64,000 nucleotides of DNA from Oegoconia quadripuncta (GCA_949316235.1 OX438741.1:23092324-23156323), one strand, 5' to 3'; positions 10,990 through 20,715 are shown, counted from the stretch's first letter. Program-made: numbers and translations. Notes: generated from the sequence alone by a model not told the origin.

Positions 10990-11923
10990 TTAATAATCCC
11001 CTAGGGATATTTTTTATTTATTAATTTATTGCAAAAAACGGCCCTTTTCAGGGCCACAACACGATCTACAGTGTTTCATTCGATCAACACGATCTATAAT
11101 TATTGTATATATGCACCTCGACCACTCTTACGCACATCACTATGCCGCTCTATTGTTATGGACGTATTTCTATAGGTGCGAGCGAGATAGACAGATAAAA
11201 ATGATTTATGGCCCGACGACTCAGTTCGTAATGCGTCTACTATAGTAACTCGATCTGACGTCATCAGATCGGAATGCAGCCGGTTACTAGATCGACTGCG
11301 CTTGTTGTGCATGCGCGGTTGTTGTTGCTTTCGGTAATCTGGACACAGAGGTTCGGATGCGTTTTTGACCTTCTCGCGCTCCGCTGTACTACAGGAGATA
11401 TAATAGTACAAGTTGCTGTACCAGTGATTCGGTACCTTGTGTTGTGTCTGTGCATGGTGTCCTACTATAATATATTACCGTAAAGTCGCTAATCGGAAGT
11501 ATTAGTGTTGTGATAGATCCACACGTGGTGGGTGTGTTCGTTTGGGCTTGGTATCCTAGTAGGCAAAGTGTACCTATAATAATAAGTAAGTTGTGTTCGT
11601 ATACCTATCGGCACTCCTCGCACGCCTTGTACGCACCACAGTGAGAACTGTGGGTTTTCAGCGTGCTTCAGAAGAGGGGGCCCCCTCCCTTCTCTGACTT
11701 CGGTGGCGACGGCGACGTGAAAACAAGACATTTTGGTGAGTGCGTTGACGAGTTAGATTTTTATTGTGCGTGTACATACGACGGCCAACCAACCTGACCC
11801 CACCTACTTATATGTGTCGCGTATCGCGTTACACCCGCGCGCGTACCCGATTAGGGAGTGATTAGTGATCGGTTAATGTTTAAAGTTTCTGACTGCCCCT
11901 GAAGGGCCACGCGCGCCAACATC

Positions 11924-11941
11924 TGGTAGCAGAGCGTGGTT
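11924..11941 (+). promoter_or_regulatory. Candidate primer-binding site
   Basis: Two bases after the 5' LTR the sequence TGGTAGCAGAGCGTGG begins with TGG, as expected for pairing with the CCA end of a tRNA. I did not identify the tRNA. Confidence 0.55.
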
Positions 11942-12213
11942 AGACACGAACGATTTTAATACTAAAGAGGTGCCCACACGTTGGTACGCCGTTGTATTTC
12001 TGCTAGGCCGTGTTAGGTAGGGCCGTATTACGTTCCAGTGTCTACCATATATTTGAATTGTATAACTTGATTGTTCTTTATATTCTTAATTTTAAAATAT
12101 TGTGCTTCCACTGTGCATATATTATTTGCGTATTGACTATTTTGTTACATCATACGATATTTGGATATTTTATATAATATTATTGTTGTTTCTGTTTTGC
12201 GCTATCTATTACA

Positions 12214-13854
12214 ATGTCGGCAACCGTTTGCAAGGTTAAAATAAAATCCGAGTTGCGCTGGTTAGCAACCGCGGTCACGTTGGTGGATAGGCCAGATAGG
12301 CAAGAAGCCTTACTTCAGCGGTATGAGGGGTTGCCAGATCGTCTGGCTACTGTAGGCGAGTTGTATTCTCTTTTTTTGGAGAGAGGCGGAGATATAGAAG
12401 AGTCTGTCCGAATTGAAGTGGAGGGCGTTATAGACCAGTTCTACGACCTCGCGGACCAGCTCACTCAGAGTGCTCGTTCTATCCTTCGAGCACGGAATTT
12501 GGATCCTACACCGGCTCGAGCGGAAACAAAGCCAATACCGGCTTTATTGAGTCGTCTCCCCCCTCTCAACCTTCCTAAATTTTCTGGAAAATTAGATGAA
12601 TGGATAGGTTTTTGGAATCTATTCAATAGCCTCGTCGATGCGAGAGACGATCTCACCCCAAGTCAGAAACTCGCCTACCTTCTCACTGTGCTGGAAAGGG
12701 AAGCTCGAGAGCAAATTCAGCATTTAACCCTCACAGATGAGAATTACCCAACTGCTAAGGACATAATTTTGAGACGGTATCAGAATGTTCGGAGATTGGC
12801 TGACGCCCATGTGGCACAAATTTTGGCTCTTCCACGCGTCACTAGTGTTGCCAGGTTGAGGGTTGACCTTCTCAACCCGTTCCTCGTGGCCTTCAACGCC
12901 CTCCGCGGTTTGGACCTTCCAGTGGATGAATGGTCGTTTCTGTTGCTGCACATTGTTCTCTCGAGACTTCCTGACAACTTAAAGGTGCGCTTTGAGCATA
13001 AGTACGGTGGTGACAGTTCCACGTATTTGCCGCCCTTTAGAGACCTGTTGACGTACCTGGAGGAAGAGTGCAGGCTGGCGGATAACTCCGACGTTCCAGT
13101 TCCGTCCTGGGCACGTCCCCAAGCGCCGTTACGTGGGAATCCTCCCCGTACCGGAAAGCAACCGCCTCAGCCTTCCAGGCGTTATTCTGCAGCCACCCAA
13201 TCCCCACACTGCGCCTATTGTAAGGAATCTGGGCACCAGGTGCCAACTTGTAGGAAGTTCCTTAGTCAGCGCGTGCAAGGGCGAAGGGCTATCGCAAAAC
13301 AGCGAGGATGGTGCTACCATTGTCTGGGCTCGCACTTTCAGCGGGACTGTGCCCACCCCATTCCATGTAGGCATTGTAAGGGTAACCACCATCCTATATT
13401 GTGCGCCAATAGTAATGGCGCTAGTCCGATGCAAAACCGTAATCAGGATCGAGTCTGCGTTCGCTTGGAGGATCAAGGTAGATCTCGCACGGGCCGGGGC
13501 CCGGGCCCTAGCCGATCCCGTTACAGTTCAGGAGACGAGTCAACGGATTCACGACATTCTCAGGGACCAAGAGAGTCCCGCACGGGCCGGGGTCCCAGGG
13601 ACCCACCTCCTGTCAAACAATTCGGGCAGCAGGAGAGTTACGTTGCCGTGGCTCGTGGAGCTTCTCCGCAACGAGGTGGTTCCCCACCGCTCGCCGCGTA
13701 TCCGCGTTTAGATCCCCGACCGCTCCGACATGGTGGTGGATCAGGAGCAGGGCAGCCACAAAATCGCCGTTACACACCTGCGTGGGATCCACTGAATCAT
13801 TCAGAGGGACCCAAAGTTGCAGGAGGCGACGCGGTCTATTATCCAGCACATTAG
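12214..13854 (+). CDS. gag: BEL Gag polyprotein, ends at an amber codon
   Basis: The protein is 546 residues; it forms the retrotransposon capsid and binds its RNA. Residues about 105-250 carry the conserved PPLNLPKFSGKLDEW motif and following helical region of BEL Gag (DUF1759 type). Three zinc knuckles follow: residues 333-346 (CAYCKESGHQVPTC, CX2CX4HX4C), 367-379 (CYHCLGSHFQRDC) and 384-396 (CRHCKGNHHPILC). The tail is rich in Arg, Gly, Ser and Pro. The ATG follows a leader of about 290 nt. The frame continues open into protease after the TAG at 13852-13854, and the six bases after it are CAATTA, the context known for efficient readthrough in plant viruses. Confidence 0.93.
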   Translation: MSATVCKVKIKSELRWLATAVTLVDRPDRQEALLQRYEGLPDRLATVGELYSLFLERGGDIEESVRIEVEGVIDQFYDLADQLTQSARSILRARNLDPTPARAETKPIPALLSRLPPLNLPKFSGKLDEWIGFWNLFNSLVDARDDLTPSQKLAYLLTVLEREAREQIQHLTLTDENYPTAKDIILRRYQNVRRLADAHVAQILALPRVTSVARLRVDLLNPFLVAFNALRGLDLPVDEWSFLLLHIVLSRLPDNLKVRFEHKYGGDSSTYLPPFRDLLTYLEEECRLADNSDVPVPSWARPQAPLRGNPPRTGKQPPQPSRRYSAATQSPHCAYCKESGHQVPTCRKFLSQRVQGRRAIAKQRGWCYHCLGSHFQRDCAHPIPCRHCKGNHHPILCANSNGASPMQNRNQDRVCVRLEDQGRSRTGRGPGPSRSRYSSGDESTDSRHSQGPRESRTGRGPRDPPPVKQFGQQESYVAVARGASPQRGGSPPLAAYPRLDPRPLRHGGGSGAGQPQNRRYTPAWDPLNHSEGPKVAGGDAVYYPAH

Positions 13855-13860
13855 CAATTA
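13852..13860 (+). promoter_or_regulatory. TMV-type stop readthrough context (UAG CAA UUA)
   Basis: The stop codon is followed exactly by CAATTA, which fits the CARYYA consensus described for tobacco mosaic virus replicase readthrough. The frame beyond stays open and leads directly into the protease DSGA motif. That fits a designed Gag/Gag-Pol switch. A chance nonsense mutation in a single gag-pol ORF is the alternative. Confidence 0.55.
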
Positions 13861-15519
13861 GCATCTCACCAATCAACCCCAGCCCCCCATCAAGAGACTG
13901 TCTTATTACCGACTGCTGCTATCTCTGTATGGGGACCGGAGAATCGCCATGTGATTGTTCGAGCCCTTCTTGACTCCGGAGCCCAGGGCTGCGTTGTTTC
14001 TTCTTGGTTGGTTGGTGAACTGGGGCTTAAATTGGAGCCTCATGAGGAAAGTGTAAGGGGCGTTGGCAATGTGAAGGTATCCCATTTGAGAGGTCAGGTT
14101 ACTTTTACTTTCACTCCGATGTCTACGTTTAAGCCGAAGATAATGGCTTCGGCAATTGTATTGGACAACGTTGTTGGTAGGCTGCCTAACATTAAACTTG
14201 ACCCTAATATCATAGATGCGACTTCTGGTCTGACTCTAACTGATCCTAACTTTCATACCCCTGGGCCTGTTGACGTACTGCTGGGTGCAGACGTGCTGGG
14301 GCGATTGCTGTTAAACAACAAGCGGATTTTGCAACCAGGTGGCCTGGTGGCCGTCCAGACGGTCTATGGGTTTGTGGTAATGGGACCTGTATGTCGCATC
14401 CTCTCTGCATCTATTGATGACAGTGTTCATATAGTAGGGACCTCTCTTACTGATGCAGTTCAAAGGTTTTGGGAAATGGAGGAGCCTCCCTCAGTCTCAC
14501 GGGTGGACCCAGAGCAAGAGGAGTGTGAACTCTTTTACCAAAATAACACTGGTCGACTCCGCTCTGGTCGTTTGTTGACACGACTGCCCTTTCGTACCGG
14601 TCGACCTCCTCTAGGCCACTCCAGGACGCTAGCGGAAAGAAGGTTAGTGTCCATGGAGCGTCGCATGAGTAAAGATCCGGTCTTCCGACAGAAGTATATA
14701 GACTTCATGCGGGAGTATGAGGACTTGGGGCATATGTCTGTGTCCAATTTGGACTGGCGCTCGGTGGAGCATTATTTTCTTCCACATCATGCCGTCTTGA
14801 AGACTCAAAATGGAAAGATCCGTGTAGTTTTTGATGGGTCAGCGCCCAGTTCCTCCGGCATTTCATTGAACCAGTGTTTGCATGCTGGTCCCAAACTGCA
14901 TCGTGATATATCAGACATTCTGACCAACTTTCGTCGACATGTGGTAGTTTTTGTGGCCGACATCCGCATGATGTTCAGACAGACAGTGATACACCCGGAT
15001 GATCGGCGGTTTCAGATGATTTTGTGGCGAGAGAATCCAACCGACCCTATTTTGGAGTATGAACTCAATACAAACACGTACGGGCTAACTTCTAGTCCGT
15101 TTGTTGCTATTCGGTCGTTGCTAGAGTTGGCTGAGCGAGAGCGCTTGAAGTTTCCTCGCGCATCCGCTATTTTGCGAGAGGATCTGTATGTCGACGATGT
15201 TTGTGCTGGCGCTTCCAGTATAGAAGACGCTCTCATTTTGCGAAATGAGTTGATCGCGATCTTGAAGTCCGGTGGTTATGAGTTAAGGAAATGGTTATCC
15301 AACTCTCCTGACCTTCTCGTTGATTTGCCGGAGGAGCATCAGCAAGATCCACATCTTTTTGAAAATGTTGACAACCCTAATCTAGTAGCCGTCCTTGGAG
15401 TCCAGTACAGGCCAGTTCAAGATATATTATCGAGTGGATCTGAAAACACCAAAGGTATGGACAAAGCGCCTGGTGTTATCCACTGTGGCGCGGACGTTCG
15501 ATCCCAATGGATGGATTAG
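13855..15519 (+). CDS. pol: BEL Pol N-terminal part: protease and reverse transcriptase
   Basis: It is in the gag frame and begins right after the amber codon. The protease active site is ALLDSGAQGC, coded at about 13960-13990. A region of about 200 residues typical of BEL protease (DUF1758 type) follows, including PVDVLLGADVLG. The reverse transcriptase starts near HHAVLKTQNGKIRVVFD; VVFVADIRMMFRQ holds a catalytic Asp and YVDD is coded at 15187-15198. The homologous frame leaves this ORF near 15405-15425, where one extra base moves it to the next frame. The last about 30 codons before the TAG at 15517 are out-of-frame. Confidence 0.9.
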   Translation, partial: QLASHQSTPAPHQETVLLPTAAISVWGPENRHVIVRALLDSGAQGCVVSSWLVGELGLKLEPHEESVRGVGNVKVSHLRGQVTFTFTPMSTFKPKIMASAIVLDNVVGRLPNIKLDPNIIDATSGLTLTDPNFHTPGPVDVLLGADVLGRLLLNNKRILQPGGLVAVQTVYGFVVMGPVCRILSASIDDSVHIVGTSLTDAVQRFWEMEEPPSVSRVDPEQEECELFYQNNTGRLRSGRLLTRLPFRTGRPPLGHSRTLAERRLVSMERRMSKDPVFRQKYIDFMREYEDLGHMSVSNLDWRSVEHYFLPHHAVLKTQNGKIRVVFDGSAPSSSGISLNQCLHAGPKLHRDISDILTNFRRHVVVFVADIRMMFRQTVIHPDDRRFQMILWRENPTDPILEYELNTNTYGLTSSPFVAIRSLLELAERERLKFPRASAILREDLYVDDVCAGASSIEDALILRNELIAILKSGGYELRKWLSNSPDLLVDLPEEHQQDPHLFENVDNPNLVAVLGVQYRPVQDILSSGSENTKGMDKAPGVIHCGADVRSQWMD

Positions 15520-15745
15520 CCCAGTAATATTCATGGCCAAATGTTTCTTGCAGAGGCTCTGGACTGCCGGAGTCTCATGGGACGAACCCCTCTCTGGAAA
15601 ACTGCTCCGAGATTGGGAGTCATTCGTGTCGTCTCTCCCTGAAGTCAACCAGGTTTCTTTGCCGAGGCTGTTTTTCCCTGCCGGAATGTGTAGTGCTAGC
15701 CTTCATGGGTTTTGTGATGCCTCGGAGAGTGATTTGGCGCTGTAG
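15395..15745 (+). pseudogene. pol: BEL Pol middle fragment, shifted frame
   Basis: This frame contains the BEL reverse transcriptase thumb motif TKRLVLSTVARTFDPNGWISP and then the start of RNase H (GFCDASES). It overlaps the end of the previous ORF. It ends at TAG 15743 because a base appears to be missing in the short T-run near 15733. The conserved reading continues in the original gag-pol frame. Confidence 0.88.
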
Positions 15746-16272
15746 TTTATCTTCGCACTGTCAGTACAGCAGGTGTTGTGGCCGTACACCTGGTTTTGGC
15801 GAAGAGTAAAGTTGCACCTCTTAGAACTCGACTTACGATACCAAAGTTGGAATTGTGCGGGGCTGCCCTTCTAACGCGCCTATTGGACCACTTGTATACT
15901 ACTACATTGGGACATTCGGTCGATCTCAATGGTGTTTATGCATGGACTGACAGTCAGATTGTCATATGCTGGCTGAAAGCTTCAGTCCACTCATTGGAAG
16001 TTTTTGTCGCCAACCGAGTCTCACAGATTCAGAACTCGGCGACAAAGTTAATTTGGCGACATATCCCTGGGGATTTAAATCCCGCCGATTGCGTTTCTCG
16101 AGGCTGTGAGGCCACTGATCTCGTGGATCACCCCCTGTGGTGGGGTCCGCAGTGGTTAACGCTGCCGGAATCGGGTTGGCCCCGCACCCAGAATAGTCGA
16201 ACGGAACCGTTGCCTGGATTGAGAGTATGTGCTCTCGAGAAGGATTCATTTGTGAATACAGAGCCTTTGTAA
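15736..16272 (+). pseudogene. pol: BEL Pol fragment: RNase H
   Basis: Back in the gag-pol frame. It has GAVVYLRTV, LAKSKVAPL and IPKLELCGAALLTRLL, then AWTDSQIVICWL with an RNase H Asp, and WRHIPGDLNPADCVSRG, the usual end of BEL RNase H. It is closed by TAA at 16270-16272, but the same frame reads on into conserved sequence, so this is a nonsense codon inside pol. Confidence 0.88.
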
Positions 16273-17739
16273 AATCGGTACAGTTCCCTAGACAAGTTAC
16301 TTGGTGTGACCGCCTGGATGAAGCGCTTTATACACAACTGTAAGCAACCACGCGGAAAACGTGACTCGCCTGTTCTGACTCCTGAGGAGCGCCAGGAGGC
16401 CTTGTTGTTTTGGGTCCGTACAGTTCAGACCAGGCATTTTGAATCGGAGCTGCGAACATTACGAGATGGTCGCTCGAAATTAAAGGGGGCCGTTGCCCGC
16501 TTAAATCCTTTCCTTGACGACGTAGGACTTATACGGGTAGGAGGAAGACTACGAAATGCCAATTTGTCTTATAGTGCCAGGCACCCCCTCTTATTGCCTA
16601 AGAACGGGCACTTGGTGAGCTTGTTGGTCGCTGACCGCCACACGAAGAACTCCCATGCTGGTTGTAATGCCTTGCTGGCCATTCTACAGCGTGAGTTTTG
16701 GATCCTGTCCGCCCGACGGACCATCCGGAGTATAATTTTTCGGTGTTTCCCTTGTTACCGATTGAAAGCCAATACTATGCAACCCCAGATGGGAGACCTG
16801 CCTGCAGACCGTGTGACTGAGAACAGAGCCTTTGCCGGTGTTGGTACAGATTTTGCCGGTCCATTTATGATCAAGGCATCGCGCCTTCGAAATGCGAAGA
16901 TTTATAAGGCGTATTTGTGCGTATTTGTGTGTCTGTCCACCAAGGCTGTTCATTTTGAAGTAGTATCTGATTTGTCCACTGAGGCTTTTATTGCCGCCCT
17001 CAGTAGATTTGTATCTCGCAGAGGGTTGCCGGCGTTGATCCGCTCTGATTGTGGAACTAACTATAAGGGCGCCGATAATTATCTAAATGATGTTGGTAGA
17101 TTTTTAAGAGAAAATCATGTAGACATTGGAACTACCCTCTCCCGACGTGGGATAATCTGGAAATTTAGTCCACCAGCTTGTCCACGCTGGGGTGGGATAT
17201 TTGAAGCGTGTGTAAAGGCTGCCAAGACCCATCTACGACGCGTTATCGGGGAAACTGTACTCACTTTTGAGGAACTTTATACCGTATTCTGTAAAATTGA
17301 AGCCGTCCTCAATTCGCGACCCTTGTGCCCGCTGTCATCAGACCCAAATGACCTGGAGGCACTTATTCCAGGGCATTTCTTGATCGGACAGCCGCTTAAC
17401 GCCCTGCCTGAATATTCGTATAAGGATGTAAGAGCTGGTAGTTTGTCACGATACCAGCTACTGCAACAGTTGTCCCAGAGCTTTTGGACCCGCTGGTCAT
17501 TAGAGTACTTGCACATCCTACAACAGCGCGTTAAGTGTACCGATAAGACCAACCCACCCAGGATTGGTGACCTTGTGCTGGTAAAGGATGCTAACCTACC
17601 GCCTTTGTTCTGGCGTCGGGGGCGCATCGTCAATTTGCTGTTAGGAGCCGATGGCGTTCCTCGTTTTGCAGAGGTCCTGGTTGGGGATTCGGTGCTGAAG
17701 AGAGCGGTCGCCACACTTTCTCGCCTGCCCGTGGACTAA
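16273..17739 (+). CDS. pol: BEL Pol C-terminal part: integrase
   Basis: The frame continues after the ochre codon; the first Met is at 16306. It holds an integrase zinc-binding region (ADRHTKNSHAGCN, then CFPCYR). The catalytic residues are D in GTDFAGPF, D in IRSDCGTNYKGA and E in WGGIFEACVK. A C-terminal BEL domain (DUF5641 type) follows, with FWTRWSLEYLHILQQR and RIGDLVLV. It ends at TAA 17737-17739, 33 bp before the 3' LTR. The three catalytic residues are intact. Confidence 0.92.
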   Translation, partial: NRYSSLDKLLGVTAWMKRFIHNCKQPRGKRDSPVLTPEERQEALLFWVRTVQTRHFESELRTLRDGRSKLKGAVARLNPFLDDVGLIRVGGRLRNANLSYSARHPLLLPKNGHLVSLLVADRHTKNSHAGCNALLAILQREFWILSARRTIRSIIFRCFPCYRLKANTMQPQMGDLPADRVTENRAFAGVGTDFAGPFMIKASRLRNAKIYKAYLCVFVCLSTKAVHFEVVSDLSTEAFIAALSRFVSRRGLPALIRSDCGTNYKGADNYLNDVGRFLRENHVDIGTTLSRRGIIWKFSPPACPRWGGIFEACVKAAKTHLRRVIGETVLTFEELYTVFCKIEAVLNSRPLCPLSSDPNDLEALIPGHFLIGQPLNALPEYSYKDVRAGSLSRYQLLQQLSQSFWTRWSLEYLHILQQRVKCTDKTNPPRIGDLVLVKDANLPPLFWRRGRIVNLLLGADGVPRFAEVLVGDSVLKRAVATLSRLPVD

Positions 17740-17752
17740 CGTACAGACTAGG

Positions 17753-17772
17753 GTCTGTCCGGGGCCGGGGGA
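17753..17772 (+). promoter_or_regulatory. Candidate polypurine tract
   Basis: A G-rich run (ggggccggggga) abuts the 3' LTR start, where plus-strand priming is expected. It contains two C residues, so it is not a clean purine tract. Confidence 0.5.
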
Positions 17773-18496
17773 TGTTACAAACGGAGCATCTCCGAATGAT
17801 TCGCGCGCTTCCGTAGCTAGTAACTCGATCTGACGTCATCAGATCGGAATGCAGCCGGTTACTAGATCGACTGCGCTTGTTGTGCATGCGCGGTTGTTGT
17901 TGCTTTCGGTAATCTGGACACAGAGGTTCGGATGCGTTTTTGACCTTCTCGCGCTCCGCTGTACTACAGGAGATATAATAGTACAAGTTGCTGTACCAGT
18001 GATTCGGTACCTTGTGTTGTGTCTGTGCATGGTGTCCTACTATAATATATTACCGTAAAGTCGCTAATCGGAAGTATTAGTGTTGTGATAGATCCACACG
18101 TGGTGGGTGTGTTCGTTTGGGCTTGGTATCCTAGTAGGCAAAGTGTACCTATAATAATAAGTAAGTTGTGTTCGTATACCTATCGGCACTCCTCGCACGC
18201 CTTGTACGCACCACAGTGAGAACTGTGGGTTTTCAGCGTGCTTCAGAAGAGGGGGCCCCCTCCCTTCTCTGACTTCGGTGGCGACGGCGACGTGAAAACA
18301 AGACATTTTGGTGAGTGCGTTGACGAGTTAGATTTTTATTGTGCGTGTACATACGACGGCCAACCAACCTGACCCCACCTACTTATATGTGTCGCGTATC
18401 GCGTTACACCCGCGCGCGTACCCGATTAGGGAGTGATTAGTGATCGGTTAATGTTTAAAGTTTCTGACTGCCCCTGAAGGGCCACGCGCGCCAACA
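17773..18496 (+). repeat. 3' LTR, intact, 724 bp
   Basis: It begins TGTTACAAACGG and ends CCAACA. It supplies the uninterrupted sequence across the site where the TIR element sits in the 5' LTR. Confidence 0.95.
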
Positions 18497-18501
18497 GTAA
18501 G
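18497..18501. repeat. Right target-site duplication of BEL element
   Basis: GTAAG follows the LTR and is identical to 10469-10473. Confidence 0.9.
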
Positions 18502-18604
18502 TGTCCGAAATATTTCTTTTTTCAGTTGTCAATATTCCCCAGATCCATTCGGTTTATTGTACCTAAATGATGAATCTCGGGCAGGCTATTTTATTATAAG
18601 TCTT

Positions 18605-18833
18605 CTTATTTGGGGGACTGGCTATCTTATCTCTGACAACCGGAACACAACAAAGCTATTAACATTGCTATTTGGCTGCAGATTGAAACAATATGGTGGA
18701 AGCTAGCCAGGCGGACATTTAAAATGCCCTACCACCAACCAAGCCGAGTACTAAACATACGCAGCTGGGGATCGAACCCGCGATCTCCGAATCGTAAACT
18801 CTATGATCATTACATTGAGCCACGGAGGCGGTA
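18605..18833 (-). mobile_element. SINE A copy, 3'-truncated
   Basis: It begins inside the body at 'gggggactggctatcttatc' and keeps the tRNA-like head at 18760-18833 (B-box region 'ggggatcgaacccgcgatct', 'gagccacggaggcgg'). Confidence 0.75.
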
Positions 18834-19271
18834 GTGCCATAGGAACAAAATTTCTCATAGTTCAACCAGTTAATTGAGTCCCATAGTTGCACTATATGTT
18901 AGGAGACTATTTAAACTTCATCTAATGAATTATTGATAGTTTTTCTCGCTGAGTGTACGGACAGGAGAGTGCGTGCAAATGTGGATCCAATTCTAACGGA
19001 ACGGTCCCGACTTCGAAGTTTCAATTGCGATTCCAAGTTTATTCATGACATTTGTAGAACACTCTAGCACTGAGTAGTCTACTAGGAGCTACAAATACAC
19101 TAGACAAAATCCGAAAGAAATAATGCCAGTATGGTGTGTTTTGATGATATAGGACTCTGTAAATTGTTAAAAAAAACCTTCAGTAAGGCTCCGAAGAGGA
19201 TCATTAGATCTTCACAAAACAAGGAGACCCCTTAAAAATATATTGAAATCGGTTCACCAAAATATAGGAGA
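18834..19271. other. Unassigned sequence
   Basis: No gene is seen. 19175-19265 ('ccttcagtaaggctccgaag') resembles the edge of a dispersed repeat, but I found no second copy here. Confidence 0.35.
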
Positions 19272-19514
19272 CTAGCTATCCGCCCTCGGCTTCGCCTGCG
19301 TAAAATAATTTTATCGTGGATTTGTTTAATTGGTTTATCCCGCGGGAAATATTCACTTTATCGGAATAAATAATATCCAATGTTTTAATTCAGGGTTTGT
19401 TTAACCTATAAACCAAATTTAATCAAAATCCGTTAACCCGTTTCACCGTGATTGAGAAACAAACAAACAAACATCCAAACTTCTGCAGTTATAATATTAG
19501 TTTGATTAGATAGA
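19272..19514 (-). mobile_element. 243-bp non-autonomous Helitron
   Basis: On the minus strand it reads A|TC...CTAG|T with the insertion between A and T, as Helitrons do. The 3' end has a GC-rich 'cgcaggcgaagccgagggcg' block just before CTAG, matching the ends at 31507, 40247, 55159 and 63335. The middle holds the 'tgattgagaaacaaacaaac' block shared with those copies. It has no coding. Confidence 0.7.
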
Positions 19515-19515
19515 T

Positions 19516-20337
19516 ATCGTGGAAGACACATAAAAGGAACCAGTCGAATTGATAATTTTCTTATTTTTAGAAGTCGTTTAAAAATACTTCCTACATATAT
19601 TTCATTAATATCAAGGGTAACTTTATGAAGTTACGGCCAATCAACCTCAATAACGTTCCTTTTCGTGACACCAAAAGAATGTTATTAAGGACAACAGTTT
19701 CCCAGAATCGTCGCCGTTTTGGGAACCCGTTGTGAATATTAATAGCCCTTTTCCTAGCTCAGCGGGACGGGCGTCCGCTATATTTGCAAAGAGGCTTCCA
19801 ATTGGAGAATATATTGCAATTTTTCAAAGTACACACTCGTGGACTTGTTCACGACACAAATGTTTATGTAGGGCTACGTTGTCCTTTTAAAGAAGTCACT
19901 TTAGGCGCGACATCCAATGAGGGCAATGTAGTATTAGAGATAATTACTATATACTTACAACATGTAACAGAATTAACGCAAAACCTTATACGCATAAATG
20001 ATTTATAATTTAATAAATCTATCTGCATAACTATCCAAATTATTTAAAGAATATGTTAAAAATTTTAAATTATCGTGTTGACTAATAATTCTACAAAGTT
20101 TACAACAGTTGTCAGTTACTCGCGGTAAAACAGATGACACCTTCAAGCTATTGGCGGGAGACACAGACTTTAGAACAATTTAAGAATTCACATCACTATA
20201 ATTAAAAAGTTTGAAAATATTACCTATGTTTTAACGTAGTATAATGTATTACAAAGGATTGTAATACTGTGGCTATACTGTCGATTTTAAACAAACTAAT
20301 TTCTGGTTTTGCGTTAATTCTGTTACATGTTGTATAT
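19516..20337. other. Unassigned sequence
   Basis: A 74-codon ORF at 19784-20008 has no recognisable domain. Nothing else was recognised. Confidence 0.35.
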
Positions 20338-20460
20338 CTACACCTTCATCATCATCGTATCAGCTACTGGACATCCATTGCTGAATATACTTTTACTATG
20401 ACCGCTCCTCTTGCCGGTGCGTGGTCAACTCCTATAACTTTAATGCCATCCATTCTTCGA
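20338..20460. repeat. LINE/SINE 3'-like fragment
   Basis: 'catcatcatcgtatcagcta' and 'ggacatccattgctgaatat' resemble the block that ends several LINEs and SINEs in this window (24548, 26716, 30450). Confidence 0.4.
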
Positions 20461-20504
20461 GTTATCTAATTTTGTAACCGTAAATGGTGTGGATATAGAC
20501 CTAT

Positions 20505-20715
20505 CAATTAATCAATCAATTACTCTTTATTGCACAATTAACAAAAACTACATAAATGATTACAGCGGACATCATCTATCGCACAAAAGGCGACCTTATC
20601 GCCAACAGCAAACCTTACGGTAAAGATACAAGCTACCAGTAGAGGTTTGCACTAATCGTAGCAATTCGGGGAGCAATCCAGTAGCTTGGCTAAGGTTTCA
20701 GAGTAGGGCAAGCCC
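20505..20715 (-). repeat. LINE 3' tail-like repeat (family D relative)
   Basis: It begins 'attactctttattgcacaat' like the other family D tails, with 'gcgaccttatcgccaacagc' in the position of the conserved box. Confidence 0.4.

Larger units (their letters stand above)
10521..11242 (+). mobile_element. 722-bp TIR transposon in the LTR
   Basis: The ends are a perfect 38-bp inverted repeat beginning TAGTAGACGC and reaching GGGCCATAAA. TA is duplicated on both sides (LTR ...GTAGC-TA, then TA-GTAACTCG), and the uninterrupted 3' LTR reads GTAGCTAGTAACTCG, which proves the insertion point. It holds a small ORF (10732-10989) with a TATA-like box upstream. No transposase is seen. TA duplication fits Tc1/mariner and some other DDE superfamilies; the TIR sequence alone did not identify one for me. 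Confidence 0.93.
10474..11921 (+). repeat. 5' LTR, interrupted by TIR element
   Basis: It starts TGTTACAAACGG and ends GCGCGCCAACA. After removing 10521-11242 and one copy of the TA duplication it is 724 bp, the same length as the 3' LTR. On reading both through, I found no difference between them. Confidence 0.95.
10474..18496 (+). mobile_element. Full-length BEL/Pao LTR retrotransposon
   Basis: It has TG...CA LTRs, a 5-bp target duplication GTAAG, a leader with a candidate primer-binding site, Gag with three zinc knuckles, then aspartic protease, reverse transcriptase, RNase H and integrase. This domain order is that of BEL/Pao elements. The total is 8023 bp, of which 724 bp is a later TIR element plus its TA duplication in the 5' LTR. 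Gag is open, but pol carries two frameshifts and one ochre stop, so this copy as read cannot make full Pol. Confidence 0.95.

Noticed and set aside
11264..11731. LTR ORFs duplicated at 17839-18306
   Set aside because: They are identical only because the LTRs are identical; no coding signal, and both strands are open by chance.
13129..13711. Overlapping ORFs of 115 and 192 codons inside gag
   Set aside because: They are in other frames of the clearly coding gag region and show no independent motif.
15395..15745. Programmed frameshifting in pol
   Set aside because: The two shifts lie inside the reverse transcriptase thumb and RNase H, where no known element switches frame, and they cancel in phase, which fits mutation or sequencing error better.
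16270..16272. A second readthrough stop
   Set aside because: TAA followed by AATCGG has no readthrough context and lies within the conserved RNase H to integrase region.
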